Assembly: GCA_016649675.1 (NCBI GenBank)
Contig: JAENXG010000168.1
Coordinates: 1 to 5,624 of the forward strand
DNA: 5,624 nt
Direction of reading: 5' to 3'
From: Methyloceanibacter sp.
Lineage (GTDB): Bacteria; Pseudomonadota; Alphaproteobacteria; Rhizobiales; Methyloligellaceae
Of the stretch, positions 1-5,094 are shown piece after piece. Position 1 is the stretch's first letter, and every line of letters begins with the position of its first letter. A program made the position numbers and the translations under genes. A model generated the notes under the pieces. That model was not told the DNA's origin. It did not search any database and worked only from the letters and a program-made list of their open reading frames with translations.

Positions 1-1
1 C

Positions 2-280
2 TTGCGCGAGGAATGCGAGCGCGGCCGCACCCTCGGTATGGACGGCAAGACGCTGATCCATCCGGGCCAAGTCGGACCGTGCAACGAGATCTTCTCGCCG
101 ACCGAAGAGGAGGTCGACTGGTCGCGCAAGGTTATCGATGCCTTCGGCGAGGTCGAGAACGCCCAGAAGGGCGTGATCGTGGTCGAAGGGCGCATGGTCG
201 CGCGGCTGCACTTCGCCATGGCCCAACGGACGGTGGCGATCGCCGAGCAGTTCCGCGCGATGGAAGCCGCCTGCGCCTAG
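2..280 (+). CDS. CitE-like CoA-ester lyase (HpcH/HpaI aldolase/citrate lyase superfamily), 3' end only
   Basis: This is the last 92 codons of a gene whose start lies left of the window; the frame is open at the edge and ends at TAG 278-280. The fragment carries the C-terminal signature of CitE-like lyases: G-M-D-G-K-T-L-I-H-P-G-Q at residues 12-23, then N-E-I-F-S-P-T-E-E-E, and a tail ENAQKGVIVVEGRMVARLH. In this superfamily these enzymes are metal-dependent C-C lyases or thioesterases acting on CoA esters such as malyl-, methylmalyl- or citramalyl-CoA in the cytoplasm. The G-x-D-G-K-x-x-I-H-P segment lies near the active site. The N-terminal catalytic Arg and the metal-binding Glu/Asp are outside the window, so the exact substrate cannot be assigned. 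The gene converges on the AraC-family gene with a 26-bp gap. Family call is firm; substrate is open. Confidence 0.88.
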   Translation: MREECERGRTLGMDGKTLIHPGQVGPCNEIFSPTEEEVDWSRKVIDAFGEVENAQKGVIVVEGRMVARLHFAMAQRTVAIAEQFRAMEAACA

Positions 281-322
281 GTCCTGACGGATCGCAAAAT
301 CAGACACTAGGCGTCTGGGCGG
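267..322. terminator. Shared inverted repeat between two convergent stop codons, candidate bidirectional terminator
   Basis: CGCCTAG at 274-280 is the exact reverse complement of CTAGGCG at 307-313. The pairing extends outward as CCGCC 267-271 with GGCGG 318-322 across a small internal loop. It extends inward as GT 281-282 with AC 304-305 and CTGA 284-287 with TCAG 300-303, leaving a 12-nt loop. Both TAG stop codons lie in the central stem, so each transcript would end in the same hairpin. There is no run of T on either side, so it is not a textbook intrinsic terminator. It may act with Rho, or mainly protect 3' ends. The pairing is seen in the sequence; the function is inferred. Confidence 0.5.
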
Positions 323-1284
323 ACGCGGCGACGCCAAACCGAGGGCGGCGCCCCCACCATCTTCTTGAAGGCGCGGCTGAAGGCCGCCTCGGATTCGTAG
401 CCGATTTCGGTGGCGACGGTTGCCACATTGGCGCTGCCGCCGCTTAACAGCCCCGATGCGATCTGCATCCGCCATTTGGCGAGGTACTGCATCGGCGGCA
501 GGCCGAGGAGGTCGCTAAAGCGCTCGGCGAGGACCGAGCGCGACAGGCCGACCTGTTTCGCCAGCTCCTCGATCGTCCAGTTATGCGCAGGCGCCCCATG
601 CATCAGTGACAATGCCTTGCCGACGAAAGGATCGCGCAGACCCGCGAGCCATCCCGCCTGTTCCGGCGGCAAGGCCTCCAGATGCCGGCGAACCACCTCG
701 ATGAACATCAACTCGCTCAGCTTGGCCAGGACGCTTTCGCCGCCGGCGCGCTTGTCCGCCGATTCCATCATCGCCAGACGGATGAACTGGCCGAGCCAGC
801 CGGTATCGGTGTCTTGCGGGTCTGCGGCCTTGATCACCGGCGGCAGGTTCTCGAGAAGCGGATTGAACGGCCGCGCATCGCAGGCGAGGTAGCCGCAGAC
901 GAGCTTGGCCATTGGCCCGTCGCCGCCATAGTTGATGAAGAACGGCAACTGGCCGCCGGTAATAGCGTCGAGCGCGCTCGGTGCGCCCGGATCGGGGCGC
1001 ATGCCGGGGCTGCTCGACATGACATGCCGATCGCCTTTGGTGAAGACGATGACTTCGCCCGCTTCGAGCGCGATCGGCTCTGCGCCGACAATGTTGGCGA
1101 AGCAACGACCTTCGGTGATCACATGATAGGCGATCAAATGCTCGGCACCCGGCAGGATTTTCGGCAGGATCATTTCCCGCGGCGGCGACTCGGCGGCCCA
1201 AGGTGCCGCGGCCACGACGTCGAAGAACGTTGCGCCTGTCAGCCGAACCGTTCTCAGCACATCGGAAAGCGCGTCGGCACCCAT
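307..1284 (-). CDS. AraC-family transcriptional regulator with N-terminal cupin-like (AraC-binding-like, cupin_6) domain
   Basis: 325-residue cytoplasmic DNA-binding regulator, a normal length for the family. Residues about 7-200 resemble the cupin_6 sensor domain: D-V-L-R-T-V-R-L-T-G near the start, a Y-H-V-I-T-E-G-R strand at 53-60, then L-E-A-G-E-V-I-V-F-T-K-G-D-R-H typical of a beta-barrel effector pocket. The C-terminal third (about 220-320) is the AraC DNA-binding domain, with a first helix-turn-helix around 237-257 (TIEELAKQVGLSRSVLAERF) and a second around 287-308 ending A-F-S-R-A-F-K-K-M-V-G-A-P-P. The start is ATG at 1284, preceded by GAGAGG (plus-strand 1289-1294). It is divergent from the DUF4242/methyltransferase pair, and the first box of a four-copy repeat lies 15 bp upstream of its start codon. 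This suggests that it regulates both itself and the pair. The ligand is unknown. Confidence 0.94.
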   Translation of the reverse strand: MGADALSDVLRTVRLTGATFFDVVAAAPWAAESPPREMILPKILPGAEHLIAYHVITEGRCFANIVGAEPIALEAGEVIVFTKGDRHVMSSSPGMRPDPGAPSALDAITGGQLPFFINYGGDGPMAKLVCGYLACDARPFNPLLENLPPVIKAADPQDTDTGWLGQFIRLAMMESADKRAGGESVLAKLSELMFIEVVRRHLEALPPEQAGWLAGLRDPFVGKALSLMHGAPAHNWTIEELAKQVGLSRSVLAERFSDLLGLPPMQYLAKWRMQIASGLLSGGSANVATVATEIGYESEAAFSRAFKKMVGAPPSVWRRRVRPDA

Positions 1285-1299
1285 CGGGCCTCTCTAGCC

Positions 1300-1385
1300 G
1301 GGACGTTTGATCATTCCGCCCGGACGCTCCGTCAGAGGCCTCCTCAATCCCGGACGCGGTGTCAAGCATTGCGGACGCCGGATCA
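1300..1385 (+). promoter_or_regulatory. Four direct repeats GGACG-N5-TCA in the divergent intergenic region, candidate AraC-type operator
   Basis: Four same-orientation copies of an approximate SGGACGYNNNRTCA box start at 1300, 1321, 1351 and 1372. GGACG and TCA are identical in all four, with exactly five bases between them. Spacing is 21, 30 and 21 bp, so there are two 21-bp-spaced pairs set 51 bp apart. AraC-family proteins such as AraC at araI and XylS at Pm are known to bind direct repeats about two helical turns (21 bp) apart. Box 1 lies 15 bp from the start codon of the AraC-family gene, and box 4 ends 76 bp before the ATG at 1462. I found no clear sigma-70 promoter between box 4 and that ATG, which would fit an activator-dependent promoter. 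The repeats are seen directly; that they bind the adjacent regulator is inferred. Confidence 0.6.
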
Positions 1386-1461
1386 TTCGTGGCTGCAACC
1401 CATTGGCTTAAGAACACGTCCCTTCGCAACACCGCGATGCCCCCCAAACAGGAGAAAAGTC

Positions 1462-1764
1462 ATGGATCTCTATGTCATTCGCCGCCCGAGCGCATGGGCG
1501 AACGTCCAGGAGCTCGAGGCCGCCGGCGTCAAATCGGCCAAGATCGGTAACGAAGAAATGTCCGACCGTGTTCGCTGGATCCGCAGCTATGTGGTCAAGG
1601 AGCCCGACGGCCGGCTCGGGTCCGTCTGCACCTACCAGGCGCGGGATCCTGAATCGATCCGCGAGCATGCCAGGCGTGTCGGCATGCCCGGCGACCAGAT
1701 TTTTCCGGTCGTCACCACCGTCATTGTCCGCGACGACCCGGCCGAGGCAAGCGAAGCTGCCTAA
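1462..1764 (+). CDS. Small DUF4242-type protein (SCO4226-like nickel-binding family)
   Basis: 100-residue protein without a signal peptide or membrane segment. The start is ATG 1462 with a clear AGGAGA ribosome site at 1450-1455. It follows the DUF4242 pattern: an N-terminal beta strand M-D-L-Y-V-I-R-R, a central V-R-W-I-R-S-Y-V block at 37-44, a V-C-T-Y-Q-A strand at 55-60, then the helix E-S-I-R-E-H-A-R-R-V-G-M-P-G-D-Q-I at 64-80 and a closing strand. The family is predicted to have a ferredoxin-like alpha/beta-barrel fold. One Streptomyces member (SCO4226) has been described as nickel-binding, but metal binding is not shown here. It is the first gene of a likely operon with the methyltransferase, 38 bp apart on the same strand, and is divergent from the AraC-family gene. 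The family call is good; the biochemical role is unknown. Confidence 0.85.
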   Translation: MDLYVIRRPSAWANVQELEAAGVKSAKIGNEEMSDRVRWIRSYVVKEPDGRLGSVCTYQARDPESIREHARRVGMPGDQIFPVVTTVIVRDDPAEASEAA

Positions 1765-1802
1765 GATTGTGCCAGTCGAACCACAGACGAAGGAACAGAA
1801 CG

Positions 1803-2633
1803 ATGAACGTTCAAACAACCACACAAGCCACCGTCGATCTCGCCACGATCAAGGGCCGCCAGCAGATCGCGTGGAGCTCCGGCGACTACGCCATGATCGG
1901 CACCACGCTGCAGATTGTCGGCGAAATGCTCTGCGAGGCCGTCGATCTGCGCAGCAACCAGCGCGTCCTCGATGTTGCCGCCGGCAACGGCAATGCGACG
2001 CTCGCCGCGGCTCGCCGCTTCGCCGACGTTGTGTCGACGGACTACGTCGGCTCGCTTCTTGAGCGCGGCCGCGCACGTGCCGAAGCCGATCGCCTGAAGG
2101 TCACCTTCCAGGAAGCCGACGCGGAAAATCTCCCCTTCGCGGAGGGGAGCTTCGATGTCGTACTTTCGACCTTCGGCGTCATGTTCACGCCGAATCAAGC
2201 GCAGGCCGCGAGCGAACTCATCCGCGTCTGCCATCCGGGCGGCAAGATCGGCCTCGCCAATTGGACGCCTGAGGGCTTCATCGGCAGACTGTTCAAGACC
2301 ATCGGCAGATACGTCCCCCCGGCACCGGGCGTGAAGTCCCCGGCGCTGTGGGGGACCAAGGGCCGTCTCGACGACCTGTTCGGTGCGAAGGCGACCGTCG
2401 CCGCAGAGAGCAAGGATTTTGCCTTCCGCTACAAGTCGCCCAAGCATTGGGTCGAAGTCTTCCGCACCTATTACGGCCCGGTCCTGAAGGCGTTCGCTGC
2501 AATCGATCCGAAGGCACGCGAGGCGCTTGAGGCCGATCTCTACGCTCTGCTCGACGAATTCAACGTGGCCAAGGACGGCACGCTCGTCGTCCCCAGCGCC
2601 TATCTCGAAGTTGTCGTCACCAAGAACAGCTGA
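1803..2633 (+). CDS. Class I SAM-dependent methyltransferase (UbiE/Methyltransf_11-like)
   Basis: 276-residue soluble enzyme predicted to transfer a methyl group from S-adenosylmethionine. Motif I is V-L-D-V-A-A-G-N-G-N at 55-64, the glycine-rich SAM loop. An acidic residue ends strand 2 (S-T-D-Y, D80), and E-A-D-A-E-N-L-P-F at 104-112 contacts the adenine in related enzymes. F-D-V-V-L-S-T-F-G at 117-125 is the motif IV-type strand, and H-P-G-G at 144-147 is the usual post-IV turn. The C-terminal part (about 155-276) differs from generic UbiE proteins and probably forms the substrate-side cap; no substrate can be named. The start is ATG 1803, with GAAGGA at 1789-1794 in good position; an in-frame TTG at 1767 lacks this support. 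It probably shares a transcript with the upstream DUF4242 gene. A GC-rich stem-loop follows at 2648-2680. Confidence 0.92.
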   Translation: MNVQTTTQATVDLATIKGRQQIAWSSGDYAMIGTTLQIVGEMLCEAVDLRSNQRVLDVAAGNGNATLAAARRFADVVSTDYVGSLLERGRARAEADRLKVTFQEADAENLPFAEGSFDVVLSTFGVMFTPNQAQAASELIRVCHPGGKIGLANWTPEGFIGRLFKTIGRYVPPAPGVKSPALWGTKGRLDDLFGAKATVAAESKDFAFRYKSPKHWVEVFRTYYGPVLKAFAAIDPKAREALEADLYALLDEFNVAKDGTLVVPSAYLEVVVTKNS

Positions 2634-2647
2634 TACCGAAGCCTATA

Positions 2648-2680
2648 GCGAGCGCGGAGCACACACACCGCCGCGCTCGC
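2648..2680 (+). terminator. GC-rich stem-loop after the methyltransferase gene
   Basis: GCGAGCGCGG at 2648-2657 pairs perfectly over 10 bp with CCGCGCTCGC at 2671-2680, around a 13-nt loop rich in AC. It lies 14 bp after the methyltransferase stop. The sequence after it is G/C-rich with no T run, so it is at best a non-canonical terminator or a 3'-end stabiliser for the upstream operon. A second weaker pairing, GCGGGGC 2695-2701 with GCCCCGC 2730-2736, follows before trpS. Confidence 0.45.
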
Positions 2681-2756
2681 ACGGCGGGACGCCGGCGGGG
2701 CGGGACGAATAGCGCCAGAGCTTGCGCCGGCCCCGCGCCCAAGCCATAACCCGCCG

Positions 2757-3806
2757 ATGCAAGAGACCAGGCAAAAAACCAAGACCCGCGTCTTCTCGGG
2801 CGTGCAGCCGACCGGCAATCTGCATCTCGGCAACTATCTCGGCGCCATCACCAAATTCGTGGCGCTGCAGGCCGAGCATGACTGCCTCTATTGCGTGGTC
2901 GATCTCCACGCCATCACCGTGTTCCAGGACCCCGACGAGCTCGCCCACAATACCCACGAGGTGACCGCGGCCTTCATTGCCTCAGGTATCGACCCCACCC
3001 GCCACATCGTCTTCAACCAGAGCCAGGTCTCGGGCCATGCCGAGCTCGCCTGGATCTTTAATTGCGTGGCGCGGATCGGCTGGCTGAACCGCATGACGCA
3101 GTTCAAGGAGAAGGCGGGCAAGGACCGCGAGAACGCGTCAGCCGGGCTCTATGTCTACCCGAACCTGATGGCCGCCGACATTCTGCTCTATCACGCGACC
3201 CACGTGCCGGTCGGCGAGGACCAGAAGCAGCATCTTGAGCTTGCCCGCGACATCGCGCAGAAGTTCAACAACGACTTCGCCAAGACGATCGCGCGAGAAG
3301 GCTATCCAGGCGGCTTCTTTCCGCTGCCCGAGCCGCTGATCACGGGCCCCGCCACGCGGGTGATGAGCTTGCGCGATGGCACCAGGAAGATGTCGAAGTC
3401 CGACGAGTCCGACATGACGCGCATCAATCTCACCGACGACGCCGACGCCATCGCCAAGAAGATCAGGAAGGCCAAGACCGATCCGGAGCCGCTGCCGTCG
3501 GAGGTCAAGGGGCTGGAGAACCGGCCAGAGGCCGACAATCTCGTCGGCATCTATGCGGGCCTGGCCGAGACGGGCAAGGATCAGGTGCTGGCCGAGTTCG
3601 GCAATGCGACCTTCTCGACGTTCAAGGAGGCGCTGGCCGAGCTTGCCACGAGCAAGCTCACGCCCATCGGCGCCGAGATGCGCCGTTTGATGGCCGACCC
3701 GATCGAGATCGACCGCATTCTGGCCGACGGCGCGCGCCGCGCGCATGCCATTGCCGATCCGATCCTGGCCAAGACCAAGGACATCGTCGGCTTCATCCGC
3801 AGTTGA
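2757..3806 (+). CDS. trpS: Tryptophanyl-tRNA synthetase
   Basis: 349-residue class Ic aminoacyl-tRNA synthetase that charges tRNA-Trp with tryptophan using ATP, in the cytoplasm. The length matches bacterial TrpS (about 330-350). The ATP-binding HIGH-type signature is P-T-G-N-L-H-L-G-N at 18-26 in the Rossmann fold, following R-V-F-S-G-V-Q. N-L-M-A-A-D-I-L-L-Y at 136-145 and V-G-E-D-Q-K-Q-H at 152-159 form the tryptophan-pocket region. The second ATP signature is an intact K-M-S-K-S at 211-215. The C-terminal helical part for anticodon recognition is complete to TGA 3804-3806. ATG 2757 is the only good start and gives a short N-terminal lead (MQETRQKTKT). No clear Shine-Dalgarno precedes it, so translation may rely on an unstructured or weak site. 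It converges on msrA with 13 bp between stop codons. No attenuator or T-box is visible upstream. Confidence 0.98.
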   Translation: MQETRQKTKTRVFSGVQPTGNLHLGNYLGAITKFVALQAEHDCLYCVVDLHAITVFQDPDELAHNTHEVTAAFIASGIDPTRHIVFNQSQVSGHAELAWIFNCVARIGWLNRMTQFKEKAGKDRENASAGLYVYPNLMAADILLYHATHVPVGEDQKQHLELARDIAQKFNNDFAKTIAREGYPGGFFPLPEPLITGPATRVMSLRDGTRKMSKSDESDMTRINLTDDADAIAKKIRKAKTDPEPLPSEVKGLENRPEADNLVGIYAGLAETGKDQVLAEFGNATFSTFKEALAELATSKLTPIGAEMRRLMADPIEIDRILADGARRAHAIADPILAKTKDIVGFIRS

Positions 3807-3819
3807 GTGGCGGGAAGCG

Positions 3820-4482
3820 TCAGGCGCTGCTCTGGACGCCGGTGCCGATCGCGCAGGAGACGCCCGTGCCCCCGAGCCCGCAATAGCCATGCGGGTTCTT
3901 GGCAAGATATTGCTGGTGGTAGTCCTCGGCGAAATAGAACTCCGGCGCCGGCAGGATCTCCGTGGTGATCGGGGGCAGCCCGCGCGCTTGAAGCGCACGT
4001 CCGTAAGCCTCCTTCGAGGCCTCCGCCACGCGCCGCTGCTCTTCGGTCGTGTAGTAGATGCCTGAGCGGTACTGCGTGCCGACGTCGTTCCCCTGGCGCA
4101 TGCCTTGGGTCGGGTCATGGCTCTCCCAGAACGTCTTGAGCAGCTCCTCGAAGCTGACGCGGGCCGGATCGTAGACGACCAGCACCGCCTCGTTATGGCC
4201 GGTCTGCCCGGAGCAGACCTCCTCATAGGTCGGGTTCGGCGTCGGGCCGCCGGCATAGCCCGCGGCCGTCACGACGACGCCCGGCACCTGCCAGAACTTT
4301 CTTTCGGCGCCCCAGAAGCAGCCGAGCCCGAACAGCACGGTTTGCGCGCCTTGCGGGTAAGGGCCTTTGAGGGAAGCGCCGCTTACGAAGTGGGTCTTGG
4401 CCGTCGGGATCGGTTGCGGCCGTCCGGGGAGCGCCGCGCCGGGCGCTGGCATCGACAGGGGTTTGCGCTTCAGGGTGAACAT
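3820..4482 (-). CDS. msrA: Peptide-methionine (S)-S-oxide reductase MsrA
   Basis: 220-residue repair enzyme that reduces methionine-S-sulfoxide in proteins, recycled by thioredoxin. The catalytic motif is G-C-F-W-G-A-E at 54-60 with nucleophile C55; E60 and downstream residues form the usual sulfoxide pocket. Y-A-G-G at 76-79, G-H-N-E-A-V at 95-100, and S-H-D-P-T-Q with G-N-D-V-G-T-Q-Y-R-S (about 121-140) are the standard MsrA blocks. Resolving cysteines are C201 and C210 in GYCGLGGTGVSC, so this is a three-cysteine MsrA. No export signal is seen; the roughly 47-residue lead before the core (with I-P-T-A-K-T-H) is common in alphaproteobacterial MsrA. ATG at 4482 is chosen because GGAGGT (plus-strand 4487-4492) sits 4 nt upstream. 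An in-frame upstream ATG at 4590 would overlap the next gene and add a non-conserved tail. There is no fused MsrB. Confidence 0.97.
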   Translation of the reverse strand: MFTLKRKPLSMPAPGAALPGRPQPIPTAKTHFVSGASLKGPYPQGAQTVLFGLGCFWGAERKFWQVPGVVVTAAGYAGGPTPNPTYEEVCSGQTGHNEAVLVVYDPARVSFEELLKTFWESHDPTQGMRQGNDVGTQYRSGIYYTTEEQRRVAEASKEAYGRALQARGLPPITTEILPAPEFYFAEDYHQQYLAKNPHGYCGLGGTGVSCAIGTGVQSSA

Positions 4483-4528
4483 AGAGACCTCCGTTTCAAG
4501 GCGCCAAATTCCCCCGAATTGATGCACG

Positions 4529-4852
4529 CTAGTTGATGAAGACTTCGACCGGCTTCCGTTTCTGGCCAAGCCAATAGAGCAGCACGCCAAGGATGCCGAA
4601 CACGACCCAAGTCGGCGCGTGCAGAATGGTGGTAATCACCGGGTCCCACAGGAACGCGCCGACATTGGCCTCGACCGCCGCTTTGGCGGCAGCAAGGCTC
4701 TCAGGGCTGAGCGCAGCCCATTGGTCCCCCATGGGCGTCACAACCCACGCGCCACCGCCCGCCAAGCTTTTGGTGGCGTCGATAACGGCGGCGACCATGG
4801 CAAGCAACAGGAGCCAGACGCCAAAGATGCGTAACAGGGTGAGCATGGCCAT
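4529..4852 (-). CDS. Small inner-membrane protein with two predicted helices, unknown function
   Basis: 107 residues. A hydrophobic N-terminal segment (about 3-24, L-L-R-I-F-G-V-W-L-L-L-L-A-M-V) looks like a membrane anchor or an uncleaved signal. It is followed by a short soluble stretch of about 55 residues (D-A-T-K-S-L...W-V-V-T-P-M-G-D-Q-W) and a second hydrophobic helix at about 81-96 (T-W-V-V-F-G-I-L-G-V-L-L-Y-W-L-G). A basic Q-K-R-K end follows, so both termini are probably cytoplasmic and the middle loop periplasmic. Start ATG 4852 (or 4846, two codons in) has no strong ribosome site. It is upstream of msrA on the same strand with 46 bp between, so co-transcription is possible. Proteins of this shape in rhizobia are, from memory, sometimes auto-labelled PetM-like; nothing visible supports a cytochrome b6f role. 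Real gene likely; function unknown. Confidence 0.75.
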   Translation of the reverse strand: MAMLTLLRIFGVWLLLLAMVAAVIDATKSLAGGGAWVVTPMGDQWAALSPESLAAAKAAVEANVGAFLWDPVITTILHAPTWVVFGILGVLLYWLGQKRKPVEVFIN

Positions 4853-4861
4853 TCGTGACTG

Positions 4862-4922
4862 ATGAGCGCTGTCCGCTTACATAAGCCATTGCCGCCTCAT
4901 GTTCAAATCAGCGCTGTTTGAA
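4862..4922. repeat. Repeated ATSAGCGCTGT element and TTCAAA/TTTGAA dyad around the putative minus-strand promoter
   Basis: ATGAGCGCTGT (4862-4872) and ATCAGCGCTGT (4907-4917) are the same 11-mer with one change, 45 bp apart, and each contains the palindrome AGCGCT. They flank the putative -10 and -35 of the small membrane protein gene. The second copy also lies inside the inverted pair TTCAAA 4902-4907 / TTTGAA 4917-4922. This could be an operator, but nothing identifies a binding protein. Confidence 0.3.
4878..4906 (-). promoter_or_regulatory. Candidate sigma-70 promoter for the small membrane protein gene
   Basis: Read on the minus strand, TTGAAC (plus 4901-4906) and TATGTA (plus 4878-4883) are separated by exactly 17 bp. 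This puts a start of transcription near 4871, with a leader of only about 20 nt before ATG 4852. The -35 is good; the -10 matches the consensus at three of six bases. It is back-to-back with the tRNA-Ser promoter. Confidence 0.4.
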
Positions 4923-4957
4923 GAGTGCGTGAACAAACGGCTTGTGTGGCAGGTTGC

Positions 4958-4985
4958 TTGAACCGGGAGGTCGCTTCGCTATAGT
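4958..4985 (+). promoter_or_regulatory. Promoter for tRNA-Ser
   Basis: TTGAAC at 4958-4963 (within the alphaproteobacterial-style CTTGAA) and TATAGT at 4980-4985 are separated by 16 bp. The predicted transcription start is near 4992, about 13 nt before the mature tRNA 5' end at 5005. Strong hexamers and a short GC-rich leader are typical of stable RNA promoters. Confidence 0.65.
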
Positions 4986-5004
4986 GCGCCCCTTGCTTTT
5001 CTCA

Positions 5005-5094
5005 GGAGGGGTGGCCGAGTGGTTGAAGGCGCACGCCTGGAAAGTGTGTAGACGGGCAACCGTCTCGAGGGTTCGAATCCCTCTCCCTCCGCCA
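5005..5094 (+). tRNA. tRNA-Ser (anticodon GGA), CCA encoded
   Basis: 90 nt including CCA, with the full class II (long variable arm) cloverleaf. The acceptor GGAGGGG 5005-5011 pairs with TCCCTCC 5084-5090 (one G-U at the base). The discriminator is G 5091, then CCA 5092-5094. The D-arm stem is GCC 5014-5016 with GGC 5028-5030. The anticodon stem CACGC 5032-5036 pairs with GTGTG 5044-5048 around loop CTGGAAA, with anticodon GGA at 5039-5041 reading UCC and UCU serine codons. The variable arm GACGG 5051-5055 / CCGTC 5060-5064 with a GCAA loop is characteristic of tRNA-Ser. The T-arm is GAGGG 5067-5071, TTCGAAT, CCCTC 5079-5083. No second copy of the 3' end is seen in the window, so there is no sign of a nearby integrated element using it as attachment site. 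Confidence 0.98.

Noticed and set aside
682..1764. A 360-codon plus-strand open frame that runs antisense through the AraC-family gene and into the DUF4242 gene.
   Set aside because: Its first part is antisense to a well-supported regulator and has shadow-frame composition; the real gene starts at ATG 1462, which has a ribosome site and where family similarity begins.
1767..1802. TTG start for the methyltransferase giving 12 more residues.
   Set aside because: There is no ribosome site at a suitable distance and it lies almost on the previous stop; GAAGGA supports ATG 1803.
2634..2756. Possible tryptophan attenuator or T-box upstream of trpS.
   Set aside because: No leader peptide with tandem Trp codons and no T-box sequence; the hairpins present are better explained as the 3' end of the upstream operon.
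3138..4256. A 372-codon minus-strand open frame across trpS and msrA.
   Set aside because: It overlaps two certain genes, has an R/A/P-rich composition typical of antisense frames in GC-rich DNA, and resembles no family.
4483..4590. Upstream in-frame start for msrA (36 extra residues).
   Set aside because: The extension overlaps the end of the small membrane protein gene, lacks a ribosome site and is not family-like; GGAGGT sits just before ATG 4482.
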